64,000 nucleotides of DNA from Tanypteryx hageni (GCA_028673005.1 CM054116.1:77946572-78010571); one strand, 5' to 3'. Shown: positions 43,650-58,600, counted from the stretch's first letter. Translations and numbers: made by a program. The notes: generated by a model not told the origin, from the letters alone.

Positions 43650-46600
43650 CTGCGAAGCAACGGTGAAAGGTGTCAGGAGCTTGGGAATGGGAGTTTTTTC
43701 GTCGAATAAAACGCCGTCGTTGAGAAAGGGAGGATTTTTTTATCGGTACTTACTTTGGTTCGCTGCCGCTATGCAATCCGGACCGGCCGAGCACTTTTGC
43801 ATCGAAGTGTAACCTGTTGATCGGCGGCAGTCGCCCCTGAAATCAATTGGAAGCGATAAGTTATTCTACTATATAATCGATAGGGGATGCCCTACCCGAA
43901 CGAAATCGACGTCAAGTGTATACATTGCGAGATATTAAAAAACGGTAGACTGTTCGACCTATAGCGGCATCTTCAAGCTGTAATTCAGTTTAAAAATATT
44001 TTTAAATTGGAGAATTTTTCAAACTGTAAATCGCAAAATGAAAATATTAAAGTCGTTTCTAGCGTAGACGATGAAATAACTCAAAGATTCAAAATGTTTT
44101 CTCTTCGCTCCGTAGACACAGCTGTGAAAACAAAGCTAAATAAAGCCGCGCAAAGGAGAGAAGCAGAGCATTGTAGTGTCGTCTTCTCACAAAGGATTTC
44201 TTTCTTTTTATTGGGTAAAGCCTTCACTGAAGGCCTGCAATTATAATCTCGTAGTCGCGAAGCGGCAACTCCGACTTCAATGGACAAAGTGTCAGTATAC
44301 TCGACTAAGGTCTCATTAATAGTGAGCGGTAACATAAGTATTACCCAGAGAATGATTCCGAGTGGCTACTTGCAATGCCACAGTTTTCCGAAATTTTTGC
44401 TGTTACTGCGTCGGATATGACAATTTCCAGCGATTCAGAAATATCTCTCTTATGGAAGAATGCATTACGTGATAGGTGTACACGAATCAATTCCTTTATT
44501 AGTCCTTGACAGAAATGAGAAAGTAACCTGACGTAAAATTTTATTTTAATTCGCATTTAGATTAGTTCCGTTCAAAAATGACAAAGTAATTTTGTTGTTT
44601 CTAATGCCGTTATGGAGTATAAGCAAAATCATTCGTGGGAGTGTATCCTTTGTTTTCTCCTGTTGTAAATATTCTTACATGTCACGTTTCTACATTATCT
44701 GAAAATGTTAGATATTTGGCATAATTGAAAATACAATTTTCCCCCGAAATATTGACTTTGACGCCTTAAGTTAGGCCTGTCCAACAGCTCGCGGGCAAAA
44801 TGTTGCCCGAGAGATATCTTGATGTTGTCCACGAGACAGATAAACTTCTAAGTAACAAGAGACATTTTCTGACTTAAGTCGTATGAAATGTTCAGAGAAA
44901 TTCATTTCAGATCTCTTTTAAGATGATGATGTTAGTGATGCAGCCAACCAAAGTTCGAGCAAGTTGCTACTTTCTAAGAAATATAAATTACTGAATTTAG
45001 AACAGACATTCCATTGCCAGCAGGATCACCGCAGCCAATTTTTGGTCTTTAAATACCTATTGATAAATACCAGTATTGTTATACTTATATAGTAAGAATA
45101 CTATTAAATTAAGTTGGAGTTCAATTCCGAAGGACAAAGATTTGAATGGCAGTATGAGAATAGCTTCGACGATATATGTATTCATACACTATGTTAGCTG
45201 ATGAAATTTAATGTTAGATTTCACATGAGGTTTCTAAAAAAATAAAATAACTTTCCGTAAGAATATTCTTTTGTTGAGATACATTTCATTTTTTACTGTA
45301 TTTATGTTTTGAAACGGATAAATACAATGTATTTTGCCTAGAAAATTTTCAGTTGAAGTTGCCCGCTGAACTCAAAAGTTAAGCCTGCCTTAAAGAGTCT
45401 AAGAGAAAACCCGTAAAAATTGAAGTAATATTACTTTGTGATTACTTCTGGATAATAGGCCCTTCGTTCTACACACATAAATAATGAATCATATGCTCTA
45501 TAGAGTAGGAAGTTTTTCAAGTATTATTTATATCCCGAAAGATTCGCCTTTAAAAACGTTTAAATGGAATTATAAGCCATTTTCTGTAACTTCTGCATTG
45601 GTCTGACTTCATCAAAACAATCTTTGTCGTAGACAGACGTGAAATTTGCTAATCGAATTTAAATTCCTGAGCTATGGAAACCAAAAGTAGCTGGATGGTG
45701 GGTTTCTCTTATACTGACTTCATACACGAGAATACGCTTGACTCAACAGGAAGACGTTCCCTCGTACCACTTATTATTGATCAGTTGAGGCGAGCAACAA
45801 AAAGATAATGCCTCCAAAATTATCCGCGCTAGGATTCTAAACTCGCAGAAATTGAAGCGACTCGACCGCCGACCCAGGATCGTTAATATTTCTGTCTCCA
45901 TCGGCTGATAATATCGCGGCGGCATTGAGACTGCGTTAAAATGAGAACGAATGAAGTGTGAGGCAGGATTTCGACATTTTTCGGCACCCTTGATGAATGC
46001 TGCGAGTGGGGAGGTTTGGGAGCCGTGAGAACACGGTAGGAGGAGGATGAAAGGGGGGAGAGGGAGAGAATGGAGAGCGGTGCCCTACCGCTCTCCATTC
46101 CCTCTCTCTCTCAAGGCGCCAGACATATCTGGCACTGGAACGTGGTTCCATCCCTAACGACTTCTTCCGGTGCTTCATTCCGGGTAGTCCCAATTACGCG
46201 AAACGTGGGGACGAGGAGGGAAAGGAAGGAAAAAGGGTGCGGGGAGGGATTCTAAGGGTCGAGAGGGTTAGGGGATGAGACTCCGGGGAGAAGACTCTCT
46301 TTAAGAGTCTCGAGATGGTGAGGTTTGCGGTTGCGCTCCAAGGTCACAAGGCATTTCTGACATGTGATAATCCTCTTTTCTTTTAGAGTTATAAATATTT
46401 TACTTAAATTTACGTAATCCGAATATTATCGCGCGAATTACGCCCAACCCTTTCGAGTGAAATATAAGAGATCAATCCGGGTTTTATGGATGGTTAAAAT
46501 TTTATATTTTATTCGCCGTTTTTTTGTTAATTTTCTTGGAAGTTTTGAAGCTTTTATCGAATGTGGGATTATCGTAATTGTAATATTTCTACTCTTAAAA

Positions 46601-49600
46601 GCCATTAAACCGTTTAAGATTTTTGAAATGGATAAAACTTTACGGGAACAAAAAATTAAAATACGCGATAATTTTCATCTCCGTTTTGTGAGTATTCTCG
46701 AGAAGGGTCGAAATTTAATTAACCTTTCGAGTTGGATTAAGCTGGGGTAACTCGACTCAAACGCTAGGGATGGAGGATAACGAACTTATCAACAGCAATA
46801 AGAAAGGATAAAACAGCGTGTTATCGCTTACCCCTAACGAGAAAGCCCATTTTATCTCACGATGGAACAATTCTTATTCCTTTGAAGTAATTCTGACCTG
46901 CTATTTTTGTATATTTTCCCAACTTCTATCGTCGCTAAACTTTGAAATCAGCTTTACTCATGACCATTTCATCGATACGTGTTTTTCTTTAATCATTCTG
47001 TAGGATCATCATAATTCTGAAGGAAAAAATGAAGAACAACTAATTAAACACGAATGGTTTAATGCAGGGGTTCTCAACCAGTGGTGCGCGTACCCCCAGG
47101 GGTACGCGAGATACACTCGCGGGGTACTTCAATGCTCCTTTGAACATAATACTATGCTTTGTAATGTCATGATTGTTTGAAAAACTTATAAAATTAATTA
47201 AAAAAGAATGGGTCAGTAATTATGGATTATTTTGATCTAGAAAAAACTTTTCTGTATTTGTAAATATGCAATTAGAAGAAATGTGTATATTGGGTTGGGG
47301 TATTTATTCAAAATTACGGGGTACTTAGTAAGAAAAGTTTGGGAAACCCTGGTCTAATGAATTAGAAAATTGTGGTTATTTTTTAAATCGGAAAATCGCA
47401 GATTTACCTATTTTAATTCACTACATAGTGGCTAAAACTAATTATTGGAAAAAACTAGCAGCAGTTAGTTTTTATAAAACTGAATAGATGATAAAAATTG
47501 TGAAAAATCATTAAATTCATTTTGAACCCTTTCCCAGAGAACGTGAGAAATCGACCAAATCTTCTTACCTAGAAACTCTTTAGACCCATTTCCTGTGCAA
47601 CCCAAAGGCAAAAAAGGAGAAAAACGTTCTTCTGAAGGGAGGGACGAGGTAACGACCGTCCATGGCCAAATTTAGACCACTATAAATCTCTGAAATAAGC
47701 CAACCACAAATGCCATCGATCTTTCTTTCCCTCGCGCGCTCTTCCTTTTCTGTCGCTTCTCACCACTCGCTCCCCTTAAAGTTTCCAATTCCAGACCCTC
47801 TTCCGAGACAGGTCAGCTATCAACACCTACTGCGATGTTTCACGCCTGTTCGAGTTTTAAGCTTCCATTAAAAGAAAACAAAGTTAAATGTTGCAAAAAA
47901 GACATCCCGGAATTGACGCAATCTTATGATATATATTTTTTTGTATTATTACGGTGTATCGCACGTGGTTGTGAAATAGCATTTAATTATCATTCATTCA
48001 TCAATTTCTGATAAAAGGCAATTATAAATACTATCACATAAATCCTAATACGAAAACTTTATCTTCTCGGACCAATATTATTTTTTTCTAAAGAAAGAAA
48101 TTTCTGCTTTAAAATTGTCGTTTTTTAAAAACGCATAATGGTTAAATTTAAATAATTTTTCGTTGCAATATCATTTCTTTTAATTTGTAGCAGTCAAAAA
48201 ATAATGAAAGATTAAATAAGAAAAGTAACGCTTTGAATGTTATCTTGGGGTGGAGTGACATAGAGGGTTAATATTGGGAGGCAAACACTATCAACCATTT
48301 TAACCTAGGTTGTCTGTTGATTACCTACAGAGTATATCCGGAGTACTGGCCATTGGAAACTTACGCATTTCGTTAATTATAGGGCAGTATCTAACAGCTC
48401 ATTTCATTTAGAATGAAATCAAGTTCAAGTATTATATTTTTAGGAGAGAAGAGATACGCATGATCGCAATGATACGATTTCAAGTATCTCAGAACGCCTG
48501 CAATATAGGCTTCAATAGATGTGTGGTGGGTTGCATTTTAAGGCGCTAAGAATTATTTATTTAACTAAATAGGTACGACCTATTGATGATTTGCCAAAAG
48601 ACCTTCCGAAAGCGATCATCGTAGCGTAAATTTCTCGTCATTAGAGGAATTATAATATTTAAACCAAAGTAAAGATAAATCGAAGATGGCAAAGTAACCG
48701 TGCAGAAATTCTAGTAATAAGCACACTTAATTTTTTCTTCAGATGACTATATGTCACTACTTCCATTCAGCAGGCAAAAGACTAATGAAATTTGAAACTT
48801 TTATTGGTTATATTAAGGTAATATCTAGTTTTAAATTTGTATAAAAGTTTAGTTATGTATTACTAAGCTTGGTCAATAAATGGATTGAAATTACCTACGA
48901 GAGGTGTTCGAAGATAAATATGCATTTGATTTATCTCTCTATATATTAAAGTCGTAGTCAGTTGTTCAGTAGCCTACTCAAGTGACGGAAAACTACTTAC
49001 AACTCAAAAACTTTTCATTCTTTTTCGATCTACATTGAAGTTATGCGTTCGACTCTAGGATTTAATATTTTCTCCATTTGATCAACACGAGGATGAGTGT
49101 AGATCAACAACCATTTGCATTTTAAAATTTCTTAAAATTATCGTAGGAATTCGAGACTTGAAACGACGAACGTCTAAAAGAACGACACTTCATTTTCCTG
49201 CCGTCGATTTTTTAATACGCGTCAAATAGATCGCGAAAATTTGACGTATTTAACGCAAAAATTTGACGTATTTTACGAGACAATCTTTCGTCGTCTAGGT
49301 GATTTGCATTGCCGTTTTTGTGCAATTACGTATGGATTGACGGATTTCTTTTCATGTCGCATCTGTTTGCATATTCAGGAAATTTCGACGTTATTTTTCA
49401 GTTTAAACAATACATAGGTAACGATAAACAATACGACGGTAACGAAGATAAATAAATACTCTATTATTCATTGTGCTGATGAGTGTTCATAAGTAAGGCT
49501 TCTCTGGGCTTCTCTATACAGGGTGTTTCAGGAGGAATCTGCAATACTGTAGGAACGTTATCTATGGCCCAAACTAAGAAAAAATTTTCATATAAACATG

Positions 49601-52600
49601 AGTCCGGAAATGCCTCGTTTGGCTGCTAGGGACGCTCAAAATAAAAATCTAATAACTCTTTAGGCTAATCAACAACACTGGAAATTGCTTTTGACAAGAA
49701 ATTAAATACTTCTTTATTTCAGGATAATGATATAACAATACAAATTTACATTAATTGCTCAAAATATCCACCAGCAACATCGATACACATTTCAGCAAGA
49801 CGCAGTAGAGATGTGGTTGCATCCTTCAACATCTGTTGGTTGTTTTGAATTTGACCTGCAGCATCAGTGATTCGTTGCAGAAGTGCATCTGGATTTCCGG
49901 ATTTTCGCGCATATACTAGCATCTTCATGTGCCCCCACAGAAAATAATCCAGTGGATTTAAATCCGGAGATTGTGCTGGCCAGGAGTGTGGGCCTCCGTG
50001 GACAATCCAATGATTGGGATACACACGATTGAGATATTCTGTCACACGATGATGAAAATGAGCTGGAGCTCCATCGTGCTGCAGATACATCTGGGCTCGT
50101 GTTGCTGATGGAATATAGTCTAAAAGCAGTGGAAACTGATGTTCCATAAACTGAATGTAAGTACTCTCAGTGAGACGACCATTGAAGACATGAGGTCCGA
50201 TCAGCTTCTTGCCAATGATGCCACACCTGACATTTAATGAAAAACGATGTTGGAAGTTAGTCTCAACTGTTTCATGAGGATTATCCTCAGCCCATACATG
50301 TGTTCCTGGTATTATTCACCCCAGCACGAGTGACCGTTGCTTTGTCGGTGAACAAAATGTGTGAGCAAAGTTCATTGTTTGCAATTAGCCATTGACAAAA
50401 ATTGAATCGCGCACCATAATCTCCTTCTTGAAGATGCTGAACAGGTTGAGGATGGTAAGGATAGAAACCCTCAGAACGTAGTACTGTTACTTGGGGGATT
50501 GCTAGGCGTGCAGATAACCTCCGAGTACTCGTTGACGGGCTACATGGTATCGCAGGAATAACGTCTTCTTGAGTAGCCTGCCTGTGTTCTGATTTCATTA
50601 CGAATGATCCAGTCTCTCGTAGCTGTCTGTGTGTATTTGTAAACACTTGTCAATTTGGAATCCTGTGGTTAGTGAAGTGCCGTTGATATTCTTGAATGGT
50701 AGCTGCTGCATTGCCATCACAATAACCGTAAATAAAATGCATGTCCTCATATTCCTCCTTTTTGAACTGAAATTGCATTGTTTTCAGTGCAAAAACACAA
50801 GAAATGTGCACACAAATGTAGGTAAATAACACATTGTTAAATGTAACGTAAAACCGAGAGTAAATAACACTGATGTAAACACAGAAATGTCAATTAATAA
50901 TGACAAGAACGACAACAATGCAACACATGTCTACCAGTGCTACCACACTTGTTCTTGTTTACAAAACTTTGAGCACCCCTAGCGGCCAAACGAGGCATTT
51001 CCGGACCCATGTTTATATGAGAATTTTTTCTTATTTTGGGCGGTAGAAAAAGTTCCTACAGTATTGCAGATTCCTCCTGAAACATCCTGTATATTAAAGT
51101 CGGTCGGTCGGTCGGCAAACCCTTAATTGGCAGAGATATGAATGCGATATGAAACGTGTCGTCTACTAAGAGAATGACCAAAAATGGGGCTAAATATAGC
51201 TTTATACTTTAAATATATGCCAATAGGAGGAGGTTCAAGGGTGCACACGGGCAGCGGACGGATTCGCCTTGCAGAGCAAAGTACGGGGTTGACGCGCATA
51301 AGAGCGGAGACGCAAGTTTAAAATAAAAATAAAAATTTCAGGTCATCGAATTATATTCCCCTTTAATTAATATTGCTTTTCGCTTACCAACACACACTAA
51401 TTCAATCAAAGGTAATAATATATTTTTCTAATGAAAATAAACGATACGTTGAAAAGGTAAATATTGATTTAGGTACCGTTTCAATTATTTTTTCGTCTTT
51501 GATGAATTTATTTCTTACGATGCTTTTATTCACAGGAGTATATTTCTTATGTGTCCTTCAGCAATGGAATGTAATTAACGGCCCTTAACTAAAAATACTA
51601 AACGTAAACATGATCGAAATGGACTCTATACGTCTATCCCTATCTGCGTGTAGCCTCTTTTTAATTGAATTTTAACATATATTAAGATCGAACAACGATT
51701 TCTGGACTTGAACTTCCGTACATATTGAAAAATTGACTATGATATACAAGCATACGTAGCAGCTCTGCATTTCGGTAAGCTTTTAGTTAACCCAGCCCAG
51801 ACTGTATCCCCAAGGCCTATCTTCGTCTTCTCATACCATCCCTTTATTTTAATTAATGTAATATTCCTTTCCTATTCCTCTTTGCTTTTTTCCTAGCATC
51901 CTCCCTCCTATGACCTCTTTTAGTAGACCGCAACCTTTCAAAATTTAACCCACCCAATCCTTCTGTTTTCCCTTATTTTTCTAAAGAAGCTCCTCTCTTC
52001 ACCCACTGTATTTCAAACTTCATTTGTTTTTCTCTGTCCAAATTTTTTCCCATCTACCCCATACTCACCTCTCAAACTCCTGTAATTTGCAGGCATCTTC
52101 TTTTATCACGATATAACAATAAAATGATGATTACTAAATGTGCACAGAACAGCGATCGTCAACATTATTGTGCAATGAATTCACGGCCGTTTACCTTTGT
52201 GGAGGCGAATCTTTCCTAGCGTTGTTCGGCGGGTGCGTTGGAGCAATTGGGCGTGTATGAGGCGGCTGAGCGTTGCGGGAGCCATGGGAGTCGCCAGAGG
52301 ACGCCTTATGCGCGGGCCTTGACCCTCCCACGTGGCACCTTATCGACGTGGCCGTCGTAAAGTACGCTCTGTCGTTGCGCTCCGGCCTCCACAAGATGAC
52401 GTATAGCTTTGGCACGAAAATGAATCCCATGGTCACGGATGCGCTGAGCGTCACACACAGGCACATTGTTATCACCTGCAGAGAGATGAATGGAATTACG
52501 ACCATCCCCTAGCGGGATTTACAACCATTACTTCCTGTTCTACAAAAAGACGCGATAAATAGTAGGTGACATCATAAATCTAGGCTTTTATGGGCATTGA

Positions 52601-55600
52601 ATGCGATACTATGTCAATTAAATTAGAAATGGTTTTATGGAAAAATCATTTCGCATATAATATAGACTATTAACACTTTTAAATTAAACAGGCAGTAGTA
52701 GCGCACTCGAGAAGTGTACAATAAATTAAACACGTTGCTCTTTGGAGACTCAAGAACTGCAATTTCGTTTTTTTCCGGTAACGTGCTAATCCTGATAGGC
52801 ATGATTTGAGTTTGGTAATACCTTAGCGTATTTTATTTTTATTTATGAATACCGTATTTATAAAAATTTTATCAAAATTTCCGAGATTAAATTTCAAACT
52901 GCATTTCCGGTAATACGGCAGACCTGGCTGAGTATTATGACTCGATTATGCAATTTCCACCGCATATTTAATTATAAGCAAAAATTGGTTGTCCCGATAG
53001 AATGATATGGCCCAAATATAAAAGTTTTGTCTCGTATTTCAATAAAAACTAGAGCAACTATTAAATAAATATCAAAGTGATACAGATATGCAATACAAAA
53101 TGTTGGATCTCGATTTTCTCTAAAATTAAGCACACTACAGAAATGTCTACAACTAGAAATGTTTGTTTTATTCCTGTAAAATTGCTTAAAATAAATTATT
53201 TCCTCGGTTGACCATTTTATGAGTTATAAAAGTTTATATTTTGTTTCCTGTAAATTGATAGCTTTGCTTGGTTGATTTGATCCGAATATCATTCTAGTAT
53301 TAATATAGAAACATATCCTAACTAATGAATTTTATTGGGTTTCATCCAACGGTATAATCCTTGTAATAAAAATAGAGAAAGACGGGCAAACCGAATACAA
53401 TAAGCGTTAAAGCATGCGAATGAAAACAAAAACATTTTAATCCCATTTACACATTGAATTAAATAATTAGTAGGAATTATTCAAATTATAAAACTATTGA
53501 AGCACAAATCTCTCGGTGTAAAAGTTTTATGCGATGATTTAATAAGACGGATCAAATTGTCTGCATTTAATATAGGAGGATTTATAATCAGCAGTTTGCG
53601 AGAAATTTAAAGATTAGCTTCAGTTTGTCCAACAGTGTCTTAGCAAAGAAAACCAAAGCAGCTCTCAAGGGATATGTACACCGTATCTTCTAAAGATTTT
53701 CGATTTGCTTAAAAGTGTTTCCTTTATGATGTATATAGAAACATATCGTACCGATAACTACGATATTTTATCGGACCTTCACAAGAATTTACTAACCTTG
53801 GAGTCGGATCCGAAGTAGATGGGCACGAAGGCCACCCAGATGACGGCAGTTGTGTAAGTGGCGAATCCGATGAACTTTGCCTCGCGGAAGTTCTCCGGGA
53901 CGTTCCGCGTCTTGACGGCGTAAGCCGTGCATAACGCCAAGAGGATGAAGCCGAAGGCGAGGGGAGCGACCACGCCGAGGGCACTCGTGTTGCACGCCAG
54001 GCGGGAGCGGCCGGGTGCGGGGAAGAAGAGAGCAGCGTCGGGAGGTTCCAGTGCCAGCATGGCACCCGCCACTCCCGCCTCTACGCCAATCAGAGCGCTT
54101 GTTATGGCAACCTATCGAGGGAGATATAACTCGGTTAGACATACTATCGAGAGCTTAGGCATTTCATTCGGTGCACCGGTTAGTTTAACGATAATTTCGG
54201 CTGTTATCAGTCTTTTCATTATAACAATATGTTTATACAGCCGCATTTGTATAACTTCAATTTTATATTTTTTTCTTACTCTATGGTGTTTCCTTACCTG
54301 TGCTGCAGCTGACATGAGCCTAGGTTTCCTCGTTGGGAATCGAATATGTTTGCCTCCGCTACCGGATCCCGAAACGTAGGTTGCGGAGGCGGCTGCCATT
54401 ATCCTGGCAATCCTGTTTATGAAATAGAAAAACGGAATCGTCGATAAAAAACATAGATGATTTAGATCAAGTGCCATTTTGATTATGCAGCATCTGCTAG
54501 GAGTTTGTTCATTTTTTTAGCAGTTTTATAATGTAAAAAACATCAGATGGATTTTAAAATGAATTTTATCACAAAAATATTGGAAAGAATCATTAAGCAC
54601 AAAAACATCGGACGACTTGACGTCTTCTTACAAATTTTTAGAATCCTAAAACCATCACTTAAAAAAATGCATCAATGCTGAACAACATAGCCCCCGAGAA
54701 GATGTTAAGTTATGATAGAGGCATCGATGTGTATTGCAATTGTGAAGTAAGGATTCTCTCGGAAAATTTCGTAATTCTTTATCAGGAAAAATATACTATT
54801 CATAAAACGGCTCAGATATTTTTATAACCTTTGCGGTTATCTCGAAGCATCCAGGAAGTATTATTTCCTCCAAATTTATTTTACAACTACATTAATAAAT
54901 TCCCATTTTCATCGCACCATAACCTCGAAGTGCTTTATTCTTTCACAGACATAAATAACGTTTTCATTCATCATCTTATAACCATATACAGAATTGAAGT
55001 AGGCTGCAATAAAAAATAATCAAGCCCGGACATGAAACAATCTTTAGGTTTGCCATCACGTGATAGGAATCGTAAATATTTTAGCTGGCAACTTAATAAA
55101 TGTCAAAATATCCCTCGTCTCGTTCCCCGTACTCCTCCGAAGTTTCCGTGGCACTCGGAAGCGATGAATAAAACTCCTCTTCACATTCTCTCCCTTTGGT
55201 AATAGAGGGAAAGAGGTTGAATGGGGAGGGGAAAGATCTAGCCGCGACGGCGATACGGGCTGTAAAGAAAATAAAATCGACCAAAAGATCGATTGCGCCA
55301 GCTTTAGCCTCATTTCCTACCCGAGCATTTACGTACTTAATCAAAGAAAAAGAACGCCACTCCTCTTTTTATTTTTTCGCAATTTTTCGCGTCCTTCTGA
55401 AACCAGTTGGCGCTCCATTTCACTTCTCTCGAGGTCGGTATCCCTCTTCTTGGCTAGTTGGTACACGCGCAAAAAAATATAAATGCCAAAGCACCCCAAA
55501 AAACACTCGATTCCATTTCTCTAAACCCTTTACCCCCCCTAACTCCCTCGGGGAGAATGATAAAATGGCGGTTTCCTAACTCCAGGAAGTACTCCCCACT

Positions 55601-58600
55601 AAGAATGACGCAGCAAACGCGAAAAAAGGACTTGTTCCATTGTTCTTCGTCCTTTGTGGACGTGAAATTCCGAGTTCGCACTGTCTCGCAGGCGGGCGCC
55701 ACACAGAGGACTGCCACGATATCGTAAAAATATGAAAGGTCATTGTCATTGAGACCCGTCACCATCTCGGGAGCGTTACTATTTCGAGTTAGACGCGGAA
55801 GAAAAGGATCCTCCTGGAAAATGTGGTGCGCTGGCAGCGAACACGTCGGAAAAAATGCCACCGAAATCGCAACCAAATTCAAGGGCGAGCCTCTCGAGAA
55901 TTCAATGTCGAGTTTTTTTTTACGAGTCTCCTCCGAAGTTTGGCTCGCAAAAAAGTCCATGTCTCACAAGGATAATTTCGCGAGTTCGGACAAGATGTAT
56001 CTTTTTTCAGGTTCCGGGCACCCGACGAGAAACAAAAAAATATAGCCCCACGTCGTTCGAAGAGGGATACTCGGAAGGCGAGTCTTATTGAATTTTCCGC
56101 GGAAGCGAGGTATAAATTCTTCAAAGTTCCAAGGGAGGTTTTTTACGCTCGCGACCACGCAAGTAAGAAGTAACACTGCGAGAAAAAACATTTAATGAGA
56201 AGGTAAATTTTTTTCCCCTTCAAGCGAATAAAATTGTCAAACCGAAACTGTGAAATATAACTTTCTCTGTAAATATTTTGCATATAATCCTGTTCTCCAA
56301 AAGACATTTATTTCCATCATAAAACGATGAAATAATTTATGGGATTTCTAACTTCTATAGTTGAAAAAGTGTTTACCGCATATCAATAAACGACATCCGT
56401 TGATATCTTCCGTTCTTAATGGCTTTCAAGCGTATAGAGTATCAATGAGGATTTTCTTTTGAGTACATTTAAATGCACCGCGTAACGAAAGAATAACCAC
56501 GGATGCCACTTAGGTACGCCTATCTTTTTTGGAACACGTTTTCATAATATATGGTATAATAAACTAAAATAAAAAATAATATTATTAAAATAAAATTCGT
56601 CCATTTACTTCTATCTAATTTACGTTTTACTGCAATATGATAAAAATATCCATAAATTTAGTTATTTTAGTGACGCGGAATTATTCAATTCTTTTTTATT
56701 CTTTATAATTAATCCCATTAATAATTTCGCGATGTTCAATGACGTCCACATATGACAACGTCATGTGCATTCATATTTCAAATAATGTCAAATAACTTGA
56801 GAACGGCTGCATCGATTTTAAAGATTCATTTAATTTTGATTAGATTGACACCACATGATGTTTTTGATTAATGGCCGTGTAAAACAAACGCCCTAATTCG
56901 ATTTTACGGGATTTTAATTTTTCCATTTAATTAATGTGTAATCGGTAGAAATCAGATGTGCATTTTAACGAGATTTGAAATATTTCACAAGGAAAAAATT
57001 CTTATTCTAATCGTCGATTCTGTTATAAAAAAATTTATTTATCATATTTTCTGTTTATATTCGAGTTTTTCTATTTTTTAACATTTCAAAAAGTTACTAG
57101 GGTTACTGGCATTTTTTGCCTTTGGGATTCAGTACATATGCACTTAAATTACAATCAAAAGGGCATATGAAAGATAAAAATCGATTGAACATTTTCGTGA
57201 AAAATATCATCTAAATTTTACGTTGCAAATGTTTATTAAGTTTATAATAAATTAGCTAGAAGCGAGCCGTCAGACGGGTTTGGGCCCCGTAAGAAGCTTG
57301 GGGCGGAGCCCCTAAATTTATTAATTTGTAAATGCCCGTGCGTCTGTGTGCCCCCGTGTGTGTACAGCGTTGTGAAGGTTGTATAAAACGTTTACGGAGT
57401 CCAACAAATGGGCCAAAGTTTGATACCACATAGTTCGTATTTTCGAGATATAGGGCAAAGAGGCATTTTTTTCTCTGAAATATCTGGATTTGTGCCCAGG
57501 TGCAATTTTATTTTCGCTTATGGGATGTGCGAGCAAAACATTCTTGTGGCATTCTAGAATTTTTATCTCCAAAATTATATACAGAAATTACGTGCTCTTG
57601 CGGACGTTTTTGAGGCAAATGATGCCCTCTGTCCGAATAATTTTTTATTGGTACTTTATGGATCACACACGCATGCACGCACGCACGCACGCAGGCGCGC
57701 ACACACACACACATATGATAGGAAACTGTATTTTTTAATTGTTGTCAGCCAAAAAATCTTCCTGACAACCTTTGTAAACGAAGCCTTTGTTAAGTTTTTT
57801 ATTTTAACGAGTTTAATATTCATTTGCCTTATAATATACATGAACAATATTTAGTTGAAATCAAAATTCTTAACAATCAATAATTATAGATTAATTTACA
57901 ATTTATCTAGAATATTTTAAAATTCATGCGAAATTAAATGCTACATCCTATCAGCGTTAGGCATAGGTACTTTTCATTTGAGGTTGCTTAATACAGTTTC
58001 TACATCGTCATTGCATCTCGTTTGCATGTAGTTTATTCAGTTAACATAATTTTTTACCATAAACATCGAATGTTTTATAACATTTTTTTTATTTTATTTT
58101 ATTTTATTTTATAACAATTTTTTTAGCAAACAAGTGAAAGTGCAAGTTAGTATGGAAGCCCTGTCCTGTGTTCGCAGACTTGGTCGACCTCGTGACTTGA
58201 GACCGAGGCCATTAGTAGTCAATTTTGTAAGTTGTCGAATCCGGGATGTTGTGTGGCGTAACAAAAAATTTTTAAAGGGCTCCAAGATCCTAATTACTGA
58301 ATCTCTGACGCCAATCAGGCAAAAGTTACTGCAGGAATCACGTGATCTTGTGGGACCCACAAACGCCTGGTCGGTTGAAGGAAAGATTTTTGTGATAAAA
58401 CAGGACGGATCCAAATGTTGCTTTTGCACTATCCGTGAATTTAACGTTCTCAGACAAAGCTGGCTTTCCCAGTAATTATCCATTAATTTCAGCTATGTCT
58501 TTGTTAAGTGCTCACCTTCTCCTTATTCCCAATTATTTACCGCTGTTTTCTTCTCTTTCGTGTTGGTGTCTCACATTATGAGGGTTTATGTTATGTAAAT

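Larger units (their letters stand above)
43837..52194. other. mGluR-like intron, 8.4 kb
   Basis: Contains a hAT relic (44772-45387), a GC-rich block with a hairpin (45990-46330), a hAT MITE (47065-47351) and a mariner element (49517-51091). A (CGGT)n run lies at 51101-51114. The rest is unrecognised. Confidence 0.55.

Noticed and set aside
43368..43812. Plus-strand proline-rich frames across the receptor's last exons
   Set aside because: Antisense shadows of the charged receptor tail.
46457..46750. Plus-strand 97-codon frame with a hydrophobic stretch
   Set aside because: AT-rich, no homology recognised, no splice or promoter context. Likely chance.
53727..54379. Long frames on both strands around the TM4-TM6 exon
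   Set aside because: GC-rich coding sequence creates open frames in all phases. Only the frame with KTRNVPENFREAKFI is supported.
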